Below are positions 52,982 to 61,616 of a stretch of 64,000 nucleotides of DNA, in pieces. Numbering within the stretch: position 1 is the stretch's first letter; each line of letters opens with the position of its first letter. The position numbers and the translations under genes are program-made. This DNA comes from Bacteroidota bacterium (lineage in GTDB: Bacteria > Bacteroidota > Bacteroidia > AKYH767-A > OLB10): NCBI GenBank assembly GCA_016709725.1, contig JADJMG010000007.1, forward strand, positions 62,001 through 126,000. The letters run 5' to 3'. The notes under the pieces are model-generated. The model did no database searches, was not told where the DNA came from, and saw only the letters and a program-made list of their open reading frames with translations.

Positions 52982-52989
52982 TAACTTTG
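52982..52989 (+). promoter_or_regulatory. -7 box TAACTTTG, 4 nt before bshA ATG
   Basis: TAACTTTG ATCT ATG: consensus box with the start codon at 52994. Suggests a leaderless bshA message. Confidence 0.55.
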
Positions 52990-52993
52990 ATCT

Positions 52994-54134
52994 ATGAGAA
53001 TCGGAATTGTATGTTATCCCACCTTTGGTGGAAGTGGAGTAGTGGCCACTGAATTAGGTAAGGCATTGGCTGAGCGCGGACACCGCATTCATTTTATTAC
53101 CTATAGCCAACCCGTGCGCCTCGATTTTTTCGGAGAATATTAGTTACCATGAAGTAACCATTGCGAAGTATCCCTTATTCGATTACATCCCTTATGAAAC
53201 TGCTTTAGCGAGTAAGCTTGTTGACGTAGCTCGATGTGAAGGCCTCGATGTGTGGCATGTGCATTATGCCATTCCTCATGCATCCGTTGCCTATATGGCC
53301 AAGCAAATATTAGCAGCGCATGGAATTGTTTTACCCATCGTTACCACATTGCATGGAACGGATATTACCTTGGTGGGAAAAGATTCTAGCTATGAACCAG
53401 TAGTTACTTTTGCCATCAATCAATCGGATGGTGTGACTGCTGTTTCCGAAAGTTTGAAAAAAGATACCTATGCTAATTTTAAGATTGAAAAAGAAATAGC
53501 CGTGATTCCTAATTTTATTGATTTGGAACGTTTTTCAAAGAAAGCAAAGGATCATTTCAGAAAAGCCGTTGCTCCTAATGGAGAACGATTGGTGGTGCAT
53601 ACTTCTAACTTTAGAAAAGTAAAACGTGTGCAAGATGTGGTTCATGTGTTTAGTAAAATTCGAAAAGAAATCCCATCTAAACTTTTGCTAATTGGAGATG
53701 GACCTGAACGGCATAATATCGAGCAATTGTGTCGAGAATTGGATTTATGTGATGATGTTCGCTTTTTAGGAAAACAAGATATGATCGAAGAAATATTATC
53801 GATTTGTGATTTGTTTATTATGCCCTCAGAGACCGAAAGTTTTGGACTAGCAGCACTAGAAGCGATGGCTTGTCAAGTGCCAGTTATTAGTTCCAACGCG
53901 GGTGGAATTCCCGAGTTGAATATAAATGGTGTCACTGGATTCATGAGTAATGTGGGTGATGTGGATGACATGGCTAAAAATGCATTGACTATTTTACGTA
54001 CCGATGAATCACTCAAGAAATTTAAATCACAAGCCTTGAGTAGAGCAAAAGAATTCGATACCCATGTAATTACACCCATGTATGAGCAGTATTATGCAAA
54101 GGTGATTGAAGCATCGATGGCTACAGCAAAATAA
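52994..54134 (+). CDS. bshA: N-acetyl-alpha-D-glucosaminyl L-malate synthase BshA, frameshifted
   Basis: About 380-residue GT4 glycosyltransferase. It opens MRIGIVCYPTFGGSGVVATELGKALAERGH. The frame breaks in the T-run 53132-53137, then resumes SENISYHEVTIAKYPLFDYIPYE and VWHVHYAIPHASVAYMAKQIL. The donor-binding half has VHTSNFRKVKRVQDVV, LIGDGPER and MPSETESFGLAALEAMACQVPVISSNAGGIPEL. It joins UDP-GlcNAc and L-malate, the first step of bacillithiol synthesis. Many Bacteroidota make this thiol. No bshB or bshC is nearby. Confidence 0.92.
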
Positions 54135-54151
54135 TTTTTGCTGCCGATGAT

Positions 54152-54490
54152 TTATCCTCCGGCTTTCTTTACTTTAAATCCTTTTTGTACGAGGTATGCA
54201 ATAACTTTATCGCGTTGGTCGCCTTGAATAAAAATTTCTCCGTCCTTTGCGCCACCACCAAATCCACATTTTGTTTTTAATGCTTTAGCTAATTCGTCTA
54301 AATCACTGAGGCGACCTTGATATCCTTTTACCGATGTGACCATCTTTCCACCGCCTTTTCGCTCTAGCCAAACGCGCAAATCTTGTTGTGAAGCTCCGGG
54401 TGTTTTTGCTTCTTCTACCTCTTCTTTTAATTTAAAATTAGGATTGGTCGAATAGACTAATCCGCCTTCAGTCGATTTTTTCTTGCTCAT
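54152..54490 (-). CDS. SUI1/eIF1-like translation factor (YciH type)
   Basis: 112 residues. A charged N-terminus precedes the SUI1 fold: LRVWLERKGGGKMVTSVKGYQGRLSDLDELAKALKTKCGFGGGAKDGEIFIQGDQRDKVIAYL in order. The KxxCGxGGxxKxGEIxxQGD signature is complete. Bacterial homologues bind the 30S subunit; their physiological role is not settled. Ends convergent with bshA and lies just downstream of the TonB receptor. Confidence 0.93.
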   Translation of the reverse strand: MSKKKSTEGGLVYSTNPNFKLKEEVEEAKTPGASQQDLRVWLERKGGGKMVTSVKGYQGRLSDLDELAKALKTKCGFGGGAKDGEIFIQGDQRDKVIAYLVQKGFKVKKAGG

Positions 54491-57014
54491 TTAAAATTTA
54501 GTCTGCATTTTAAAATTCAAAATCCGACTTGTCAAGTAATTCGGAATTCCATATTGTCGACCAGAAACATCGGTAATCCAAGAATAAGAAATGGTATTAC
54601 TTACCTGTAATAAATTGAAAACTTCAATGCTAAAGATCAACGATTTTAAATTTCGAATAACAGGGAGTCGACTTTTGTTTTCTCCATCTTCATCAATAGC
54701 AATTTTAGAAAATCCAATATCGACACGTCGGTAGGAAGGGCCACGTAGAATATCTTTATAGCGATCAGGACCTGGAGGGCCAAATGGTAATCCGGTTCCA
54801 AAAACTAAATTTAAGTGTATGCGAACGGTTGGATTTTTCGGAAGATAATCTTGGAAAAACATACTAAAAGTGATACGTTGATCGGTAGGGCGCGGAATAT
54901 CTCCAGGGGTAACTTTTAAACTGTCAGTTGCTACATCATCAAAAGTAAATCCTTTGATGATCTCTTCACCGCTTGCGTTATAATAACGAAAATATCCATC
55001 GTCTTTTATATCTTCTACTGTTTTCAAAATTCCCATCGACACCCAAGATTCAATTCCATTTACAAACTCACCATTGATGCGAAAATCTAATCCAGTAGCA
55101 TATCCACTCGCATTATTTTTTGCTAAATAACGAATACGTGTATTGTCGAGTTTGTAAGGAATTAAATTATCCATCTTTTTATAATACGCTTCACTCGTCA
55201 ATTTAAATTCTCTACCCCAAGCAAGGAATTGATAATCGCTACCAATTACAAAGTGAATAGTTTTTTGTGATTCAATATTTTTATTGATATTCCCATCAAG
55301 GTCTCGCATCTCTCGGTAAAAAGGAGGTTGATAATATAACCCCGTAGCCGCCCTTAATGATAGTCGTTTACTCCATTTTGGCTTCCAAGAAACGCTTGCT
55401 CTTGGACTAATATTCAACTCTTCATTTAAATCCCAATATGTGCCTCGTACACCAAGAGTAAAAGATACACGATCGAGGTTCCAAGTATTTTGAAGATAAG
55501 CGTTAAATCGATTTGAATTCAAATCGATTTTGCTCTTCACCACATTATTTAAAATAATTTGTTGATTTGGATTGCCATTTTGCCCCGGATTGTCATCTGG
55601 GTGAGGTACAGAATAATCTGCCGAATCACGGTACTGCCATTCATCCAATTCATCGTGGATGGTTTCAATTTGTGCTTTTAAGCCCCACTGCCATTGATGA
55701 TTTTTAGAACGATAGGTTCCAATGTGTGATGCTGTTCTTACAAAAGCTTCCAACTCATTTCGAGCATGATCTAAGAATCCACCTACACCGCGATTGAAAG
55801 CTACATTACCAAAATCTGAAGATCCGAGGTCTCGCTCTAACTCATCTAAAAAATATTGACCTAACACATCAAAAAATTCTTTCTCTCTTGAATAAAAGGC
55901 AGATCCTATGAATTTTAATTTAACACTATCGTTCACTTGATGCGTCAAGGAAATAGCACCTGTTCCTGTGTTGTATTGATCAATTTCCTGCCCTTCGAAA
56001 AAAGACAGTAAATCGCAAGGCTTCATTAATGCTTCCAAATTCAGTTTGGCGGGATGATGGAATTACTTTAAATTGATTGGATGAATAATTTCCTAAAAAC
56101 GAAATATCCGTTTTCTTTGAAATTTTAAAATTCAATAACGTTTGTACATCCGTAAATCGTGGTCTGTACTCGCCTTGTGTATCCAATTTCTTAAGGAGAA
56201 ATTGATTGGAACGATGACGTACACCAGTGAGCCAAGTAAACTTATCATTCTTACTGGCTCCTTCCAAATGTAATGATCCGCCCATCATACTTGCATTGGC
56301 AGAACCAGCAAATTTTTTTGGTGTGCGGTATTTAATATCAAGCACGGAACTCATCTTATCACCATATTGTGCACTAAATCCTCCAGCGCTAAAACTAATC
56401 TCTGAAACAAGATCTGGATTAATAAAACTTAATCCTTCTTGTTGCCCAGAACGCACTAAGAATGGTCGATAAATTTCAACATCATTTACATATACCAAAT
56501 TTTCATCAAAGCTTCCTCCACGTACAGAGTAATTCGACGAAAGTTCATTATTGGAAACAACACCGGGCATCGTTTTTAAAAAGCTTTCAAAGTTGCCCGA
56601 CACATTGGGTAGTTGCTCAATAGTTCGTGGTTCAATACGTATAATTGTTAAATCACCCGGGCGGATTGCCTCAACCGTTATCGTTTGAAAATCACGAACC
56701 GTGCTAATTAATCGGATGTCTAGCAGCTTGTCTTCGCCGGGTTTCAATCGCAACTGAACCTTTTCCGTCGTAAATCCTAAATACGAAAAGATGATTGTAA
56801 TATCACGATAGGGAGCAATCTTAATTTCATATTTCCCTTTTTGATCACTGATGGCTCCTCCAGGTTCTCCGTTAATTGAAATTGAAACGGCTTCTAGTGG
56901 CTTTCCAACAGAATCACGCACGACACCATGCACCGTAGCATCTTGTGCAAAAAGTGAAGTTGCACTAAGCAGAAATGCGAAAACGAATAGGAATAGGAGG
57001 GCGAGACGATTCAC
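54491..57014 (-). CDS. TonB-dependent receptor with carboxypeptidase-like N-domain, frameshifted
   Basis: About 840 residues. The start is GTG 57014 and a signal peptide ends SLFAQDA. Domains: carboxypeptidase-regulatory-like sandwich (VHGVVRDSVGKPLEAVSISINGE, ~25-105), TonB plug (QLPNVSGNFESFLKTMPGVVSNNELSSNYSVRGGSFDENLVYVNDVEIYRP), and 22-strand barrel ending FKMQTKF. The frame breaks near 56030; joining gives INEALRFTVFFEGQEIDQYNTG. It appears fused to the upstream gene only because of a 10-T run at 57023-57032. Substrate unknown. Confidence 0.88.
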
Positions 57015-57016
57015 AA

Positions 57017-57673
57017 TTATTCTTTTTTTTTTCTTATATGCACCATCCTTCCAAGACTGAATAAATGCAGCCCAAGCGAGCGGATTCAATAAAGTAATTG
57101 AAGGAAATTGTCCTTGTGAATAGAGTTGAGTTTGTCGTTGTTGTAATGCCATTTGATAATTCAATCCACCATCATACAGAACTTGTGCTTGTACTTCTTT
57201 TAATGAAGCTAATTCAAATTGCGTTGCGCACGCTTCAAATCATCATCCGATAATTTTAATGCAATAAAAGCGCGTTTAAATTCTCCTTTGTGGGCCATGG
57301 ATAAACTACCGCTTCTTTGAGGTTGATAGTATCACGAACGAGAACCTGAATGATTGAATAATGTTGCTCATCCAATGAATCAGGAATGAGGTAAGAGGAG
57401 GTTTTAAATCCTACATATTGAAAATCGATGGTATCTCCTTTCATTGCAACGAAAGAAAAGAATCCATAAAAGTCGGTGATGGTTCCTCTCGTGCATTTCG
57501 GATAATCACATTTGTAAAAGGGATGGGTTGAAAAGAATCGGCGCTTACAACAACTCCCGAAAATTGAATCAGAGATTTATCCTTTGAGGAGGTTTTCTTG
57601 GCCATTACTCAATTCCATGGAGAAAGAACAAAAGAAGAAAGGTGAGTATTAATTGAGTTTTAGGTAAGTTCAT
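57017..57673 (-). CDS. Carboxypeptidase-like regulatory domain protein, several frameshifts
   Basis: About 219 residues if repaired. ATG 57673 opens a signal peptide (MNLPKTQLILTFLLLLFFLHG). A beta-sandwich follows (IQFSGVVVSADSFQPIPFTNVIIRNA, GTITDFYGFFSFVAMKGDTIDFQYVGFKT), then VLVRDTINLKEAVVYPWPTKEEFKRAFI and a helical C-terminus (LNYQMALQQRQTQLYSQGQ ... SWKDGAYKKKK). Four or more one-base shifts occur (near 57605, 57500, 57285 and 57232). It ends at 57017, 2 nt before the TonB receptor GTG. Decay of a real pseudogene cannot be excluded because breaks are dense here. Confidence 0.68.
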
Positions 57674-57888
57674 ATCAGTTGCAAAAATAAATTTTTAAGA
57701 ACTAGTAACGTCGTTTTTAAGGAATTATTGATTGTGAATCGTTAATAAAAATAGGTAATCTTTAAATCATAGAGATTGAATTTGATTGAGCTGATTTTAA
57801 ATTCCTTTGAGTTTCTCAAAACAGTGTTTATAATGTAACAGTAATGTCATTTATACAATTTTAAAGCCTTAGCTATAAATTATTCTGT

Positions 57889-58619
57889 TTGGTGACCATG
57901 ATGCCCTGCATAAATTAACAAGAGCGAATTTAAGATTTGTGGTTTCCGTCGCAAAACAGTATCAAAACCAAGGAATGAGTCTTCCTGATTTAATAAATGA
58001 AGGCAACTTAGGACTCATTAAAGCTGCACAACGTTTCGACGAAACCAAGGGATTTAAGTTTATATCCTATGCGGTTTGGTGGATTCGTCAAAGTATTTTG
58101 CAAGCTATTGCTGAACAGAGTAGGATGGTTCGTCTTCCTCTTTAATCAGATTGGGGCCATGAATAAAGTGAAAAAGCCTTTGCAAAATTAGAGCAGAAGT
58201 ATGGTCGTGACCCTAGTGCAGAAGAAATCTCTGAGGCGGTTGACATTAGCTACAATCAAATTAGAGATGCAATTAGAGGATCAGTTCGACCAATTTCAAT
58301 GGACGCACCCTTCGACAATAGCGATGAAAGCAATACTTTGTTAGATGTGATGGTGAATGAAGAAATTCCAAGCACGGACTCTTTACTTATTGATGAGTCA
58401 TTATCTGCAGATATCAACCGATCCTTAAATACCTTGTCAAAACGCGAATCGGAAGTACTGCGTCTATTCTTTGGAATAGGATTTAGAGTAGCGATGTCGC
58501 TGGATGAAATTGGTTTAGAGCTTGGATTAACCCGTGAAAGAGTTCGACAAATAAAAGAGAGTGGATTGCGTCGACTTAAACACAACTCGAGAAATAAGTT
58601 ACTTAAGTCGTATTTGTAA
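57889..58619 (+). pseudogene. N-terminally truncated primary-type sigma-70 factor
   Basis: Recognisable from GDHDALHKLTRANLRFVVSVAKQYQNQG (region 2.1) through region 2.3-2.4 (RFDETKGFKFISYAVWWIRQSILQAIAEQSR), region 3 (AFAKLEQKYGRDPSAEEISEAV) and region 4 (TLSKRESEVLRLFFGIG ... LDEIGLELGLTRERVRQIKESGLRRLKHNSR). Two one-base shifts occur, an extra T near 58141-58145 and a missing A near 58172. Region 1.2 (about 50 residues, normally MRQLKI...YLQEIG) is not found upstream in any frame. Region 4.2 is also somewhat divergent. It is therefore a decaying paralogue or a truncated sigma, not the intact housekeeping rpoD. It has its own terminator. Confidence 0.75.
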
Positions 58620-58644
58620 TTGTTTATTTATTTATTCTTAGGTG

Positions 58645-58670
58645 AAAGGGGAGCTAAAAACTCCCCTTTT
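58645..58670 (+). terminator. Rho-independent terminator after sigma-70 gene
   Basis: Stem AAAGGGGAG / CTCCCCTTT with loop CTAAAAA, followed by TTTTC, 26 nt after the sigma stop. Confidence 0.8.
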
Positions 58671-58714
58671 CATTTGGATTATTGAGAAGCTTCGCGACGA
58701 TTCCCATCGTATTC

Positions 58715-59560
58715 ACAGCAGGACAATCTCCTGACCGACATTGTAAATTTCCACTTCAGATTTGAAGAAACAAAAAAAGGTAACTCTTTGAGTTACCTTC
58801 GCCATTAATGTGATCCCGAAGCATCGCGACGAATGCCTGACCGACATTGTAAATTTCCACTTCAGATTTGAAGAAACAAAAAAGGTAACTCTTTGAGTTA
58901 CCTTCGCCATTAATGTGATCGAGGCGTCGCGAAGCATCGCGACGAATGCCTGACCGACATTGTAAATTTCCACTTCAGATTTGAAGAACAAAAAAAGGTA
59001 ACTCTTTGAGTTACCTTCGCCATTACTGTGATCCCGAGGCGTCGCGACGATCGCCTGACCTGCTTAGAATTTGAGAAAATAAAAAAGGTAACTCTTGAGT
59101 TACCTTCGCCACTCGTGATCCGAGGCGTCGCGAAGCATCGCGACGAATGCCTGACCGACATTGTAAATTTCCACTTCAGATTTGAAGAAACAAAAAGGTA
59201 ACTCTTTGAGTTACCTTCATCATCAATGATCCGAGGCGTCGCGAAGCTTCGCGACGAATGCCTGACCGACATTGTAAATTTCCACTTCTGATTTGAAGAA
59301 CAAAAAAGGTAACTCTTTGAGTTACCTTCATCATAAATGATCCCGAGGCGTCGCGAAGCTTCGCGACGAATGCCTGACCGACATTGTAAATTTCCACTTC
59401 TGATTTGAAGAAACAAAAAAAGGTAACTCTTTGAGTTACCTTCGCCATTAATGTGATCCCGAGGCGTCGCGAAGCTTCGCGACGAATGCCTGACCGACAT
59501 TGTAAATTTCCACTTCTGATTTGAAGAAAAAAAAGGTAACTCTTTGAGTTACCTTCGCCA
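58715..59560 (-). repeat. Eight-copy tandem array derived from the 3' half of tRNA-Arg
   Basis: Eight units of about 90-114 bp lie directly downstream (minus strand) of tRNA-Arg. Their terminator hairpins GGTAACTCAAAGAGTTACC sit at 58779, 58884, 58997, 59087, 59197, 59308, 59422 and 59535. Each unit reads, on the minus strand: GGTCAGGC (variable loop and T-stem 5' side), ATTCG, a palindrome TCGCGAAGCTTCGCGA or variant, CGCCTCGGGATCAC (T-stem and acceptor 3' strand), the trailer ATTAATGGCGAA, a terminator, and a ~38-nt linker. Unit four (59040-59104) also keeps TTCTAAGCAG, the 3' half of the anticodon arm. No unit has a 5' tRNA half. Apparent long minus-strand reading frames across it are artefacts of the repeat. 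Confidence 0.9.
59529..59555 (-). terminator. Terminator of tRNA-Arg (copy eight of the array hairpin)
   Basis: Minus strand: AAGGTAACTC-AAA-GAGTTACC followed by T8. It is 12 nt after the tRNA-Arg 3' end and identical to the hairpin repeated in the array. Confidence 0.8.
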
Positions 59561-59565
59561 TAATG

Positions 59566-59639
59566 TGATCCCGAGGCGATTCGAACGCCTGACCGTCTGC
59601 TTAGAAGGCAGATGCTCTATCCAGCTGAGCTACGGGATC
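59566..59639 (-). tRNA. tRNA-Arg(TCT)
   Basis: Complete cloverleaf: acceptor GATCCCG/CGGGATC, D-arm GCTCAGCTGGATAGAGC, anticodon arm CTGCCTTCTAAGCAG with anticodon TCT (AGA codon), T-arm AGGCGTTCGAATCGCCT, discriminator A. No CCA encoded. A -7 box lies upstream at 59657-59664. Its 3' half is the source of the adjacent repeat array. Confidence 0.96.
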
Positions 59640-59656
59640 CTTTTTAATTGGGACTG

Positions 59657-59664
59657 CAAATTTA
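59657..59664 (-). promoter_or_regulatory. -7 box TAAATTTG for tRNA-Arg
   Basis: Minus-strand TAAATTTG, 17 nt upstream of the tRNA-Arg 5' end. Confidence 0.55.
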
Positions 59665-59707
59665 TTGGAATTTTTCAGTTAAAGGTCGAATTAGTTCAAA
59701 ATTAATA

Positions 59708-59715
59708 TATCTTTG
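59708..59715 (+). promoter_or_regulatory. -7 box TATCTTTG for tRNA-Pro
   Basis: TAnnTTTG match 50 nt before the tRNA-Pro 5' end; divergent from the tRNA-Arg promoter. Confidence 0.5.
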
Positions 59716-59765
59716 CACCTCCGAAAAAAATCCTAGATCAATTTCGGCCTTTTAATTTCAACTTT

Positions 59766-59839
59766 CGGGGTGTAGCGTAGCCCGGTATCGCGCCTGCTTT
59801 GGGAGCAGGAGGTCGTAGGTTCGAATCCTGCCACCCCGA
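59766..59839 (+). tRNA. tRNA-Pro(TGG)
   Basis: Complete cloverleaf: acceptor CGGGGTG/CACCCCG, anticodon arm CCTGCTTTGGGAGCAGG with anticodon TGG, T-arm GTAGGTTCGAATCCTGC, discriminator A. No CCA encoded. Followed by a strong terminator. Confidence 0.96.
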
Positions 59840-59857
59840 CAAACAAACCCAACAAAA

Positions 59858-59884
59858 AGAACCCCGCTTTGCGGGGTTTTGTTT
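59858..59884 (+). terminator. Terminator of tRNA-Pro
   Basis: Stem AACCCCGC-TTT-GCGGGGTT followed by a T-run, 19 nt after the tRNA. Confidence 0.9.
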
Positions 59885-60178
59885 TTTATAGCAAGTCTTT
59901 CAAGCACGCTTGAAAAAGACTTGCAAAAAAACAAAAGCTGAAGGCTCTCTTTTGCTGCCCTCGAGAGCCTCAGGCAGCAAAGGAGAGAATATAGATATTA
60001 GTTTTATTTAAAGTTTTATTCTTCGATCCTTCGATTCTCTTATTTATCTATTCCCCCGCGAAGTACAGTATTTCGTACAACCTTCATCGTGCAATAATTT
60101 GCCAATTTACCATCCCGATAGCTATCGGGACGCCAATCCACCAATATTCCCTATCTTCATCAGCCAAAATAGAACTTA
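59885..60178. repeat. Intergenic inverted repeats between tRNA-Pro and deoD
   Basis: No gene. Positions 59891-59924 form a long inverted repeat, GCAAGTCTTTCAAGC / GCTTGAAAAAGACTTGC. Positions 59942-59990 form a second nested structure (GGCTCTCTTTTGCTGCC, then GAGAGCC and GGCAGCAAAGGAGAG). A TCCCGATAGCTATCGGGA palindrome lies at 60115-60132, related to one at 47193. These look like palindromic genome repeats or a small decayed element. Confidence 0.6.
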
Positions 60179-60886
60179 ATGAGTTTACACATCAGCGCTA
60201 ACCTAGGAGAAATTGCTCCTGTAGTTTTAATTGCAGGAGATCCACTAAGAGCCAAGCATATGGCCGAAAGTTTTTTGACAGATATTAATTTAGTGAGTCA
60301 AACTCGAAGTGCTTTTTATTTTACAGGGATGTATAAAGGAAAGCGAATTAGCATCGGTGCAAGCGGAATGGGTTGTCCATCGATTGGTATTTATGCTTAC
60401 GAATTGTACGATTTTTATAAAGTCGATTGTATTATCCGCATTGGAACTGCAGGTGCTTATTCAACAGATTTAAATGTATACGATTTGGTGAATGTAGATA
60501 AAGCTTACAGCGAATCCACTTTTGCTTCTGAAGCTTTTGGATATCCAGAAAATTATTTTTCATATCAAGGGAATTGTTTTGAGAAAATTAATGAAGCAGC
60601 TAATAAACTGGATGTAAAAGTTCGATCAACCAATATTCATTCTAGTGATGTTTTTTATAGAGCCACTCCTGGAACACCGCCCTTAGCATCTTCTAATAAT
60701 TGCTTGGCGGTGGAGATGGAAGCATTTGCTTTATTTTCAACCGCAAAATTTTTGAAAAAGAAAGCAGGAACTCTTTTAACCATTTCTGATGTAATTCCAA
60801 CTGGAGCATTTATTTCGCCTGATGCAAGAGAAAAAGCACTTCAGCCTATGATGAAAGTTGCGCTCGAAGCTGGGATAGGGTTGTAA
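60179..60886 (+). CDS. deoD: Purine-nucleoside phosphorylase (DeoD type)
   Basis: 235 residues, matching the hexameric DeoD family. Phosphate-binding GDPLRAKHMAE (~22-32) and GTAGAYS, base-binding region SSDVFYR, substrate ribose site AVEMEAFALF, and catalytic Asp in TISDVIPTG. Cleaves purine (deoxy)ribonucleosides in the cytoplasm. Stands alone between the two tRNA/repeat loci; no clear -7 box (TATCTTC at 60152 is partial). Confidence 0.95.
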   Translation: MSLHISANLGEIAPVVLIAGDPLRAKHMAESFLTDINLVSQTRSAFYFTGMYKGKRISIGASGMGCPSIGIYAYELYDFYKVDCIIRIGTAGAYSTDLNVYDLVNVDKAYSESTFASEAFGYPENYFSYQGNCFEKINEAANKLDVKVRSTNIHSSDVFYRATPGTPPLASSNNCLAVEMEAFALFSTAKFLKKKAGTLLTISDVIPTGAFISPDAREKALQPMMKVALEAGIGL

Positions 60887-61279
60887 TTAAGAACCCATTT
60901 CTTTTTTCTTAGGCAGGCGCGCTTTGTTGCCAATGTAAATTATTTATAACGATCATTAAATACAATCTCTGATCCAGACGTCTAAAGAACGTTGACCGGT
61001 TTTTAATTTTTAATTCATAAAATATGAAGTTAACTTATTGATTATTATCAATATGAGCTTAGCTGAAAAAATAAATACTGGTCAATATAATCGTCGTTTA
61101 GAAATTATATTATGTCAAAAACAAAAAGTCAATAGAGAAAGTTTGCGTCTAAACTTAATGCATAACTAGAATCAAAGATACATCATCCGATGTTTTCAAT
61201 CTTATAACCAACAACTTACAACTTACAAAACAATCAAACATCAAACATCTGACATCTAACATCCAACATCTAACCTCAG
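60887..61279. other. Intergenic region with one tiny reading frame
   Basis: About 390 bases with no convincing gene. A 38-codon frame runs from 61053 to 61169 (MSLAEKINTGQYNRRLEII...), without recognisable homology. It is preceded by an ATTGATTATTATCAAT inverted repeat. CATCTAACATCCAACATC-type runs occur at 61230-61275, like those at 31.8-31.95 kb. Confidence 0.4.
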
Positions 61280-61585
61280 CCCTTGTGATTTTTTGTTTTC
61301 CAAGCATTCACAAGAAAGCTTTTGATGCCTGAAAAAGGATTAACTGCGTTGATCCCTAATGGGGGAGCCTTGCAAGGACATCAAAATCCCCAAGGGCGTT
61401 GCCCTTGTGATTTTTTGTTTTCAAAGCAGAGCAAGCAAGCTTTGATGCCTTAAAAAGGATTAACTGCGTTGATCCCTAATGGGGGGGAGCCTTGCAAGGA
61501 CCTCAAATCCCCAAGGGCTTTGCCCTTGTGATTTTGTTTTCAAAGCATTCACAAGCAAGCTTGCTCTGCTTTGAAAACAAAAAAT
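61280..61585 (-). repeat. Two-and-a-half-copy ~122 bp tandem repeat beside tRNA-Ser
   Basis: Units start at 61280, 61402 and 61523 (CCCTTGTGATTTT...). Each full unit carries GGATTAACTGCGTTGATCCC, then GGGGGAGCCTTGCAAGGAC with a following TCCCC arm, and an AAGGGC-N3-GCCCTT hairpin at the junction. The third copy is partial and runs into an AAGCAAGCTTGCTCTGCTTTG inverted repeat and the tRNA-Ser terminator. Like the array at 58.7 kb, it lies directly on the 3' side of a minus-strand tRNA, but I do not see tRNA-Ser sequence inside the unit. Confidence 0.85.
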
Positions 61586-61603
61586 CCTGTCGAAGACAGG
61601 GAT
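61577..61603 (-). terminator. Terminator of tRNA-Ser
   Basis: Minus strand: CCTGTC-TTC-GACAGG followed by ATTTTTTG, 14 nt after the tRNA 3' end. Confidence 0.85.
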
Positions 61604-61616
61604 TTTGAGGCACTTG

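Noticed and set aside
57012..57040. Fusion of a carboxypeptidase-like protein to the TonB receptor
   Set aside because: One fewer base in the 10-T run gives a stop (57017-57019) and leaves a proper GTG start with a signal peptide for the receptor.
58713..59500. Long minus-strand reading frames up to 196 codons across the repeat array
   Set aside because: They are repeats of the array unit translated in shifting frames, contain terminators and tRNA pieces, and resemble no protein.
58715..59560. CRISPR array or integron attC cassette array
   Set aside because: The whole ~110 bp unit repeats with no unique spacers or cassette genes, and it matches the adjacent tRNA-Arg; there are no cas or integrase genes.
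61053..61169. 38-codon small protein gene
   Set aside because: Plausible composition but no homology or promoter box I can recognise; mentioned only as part of the intergenic description.
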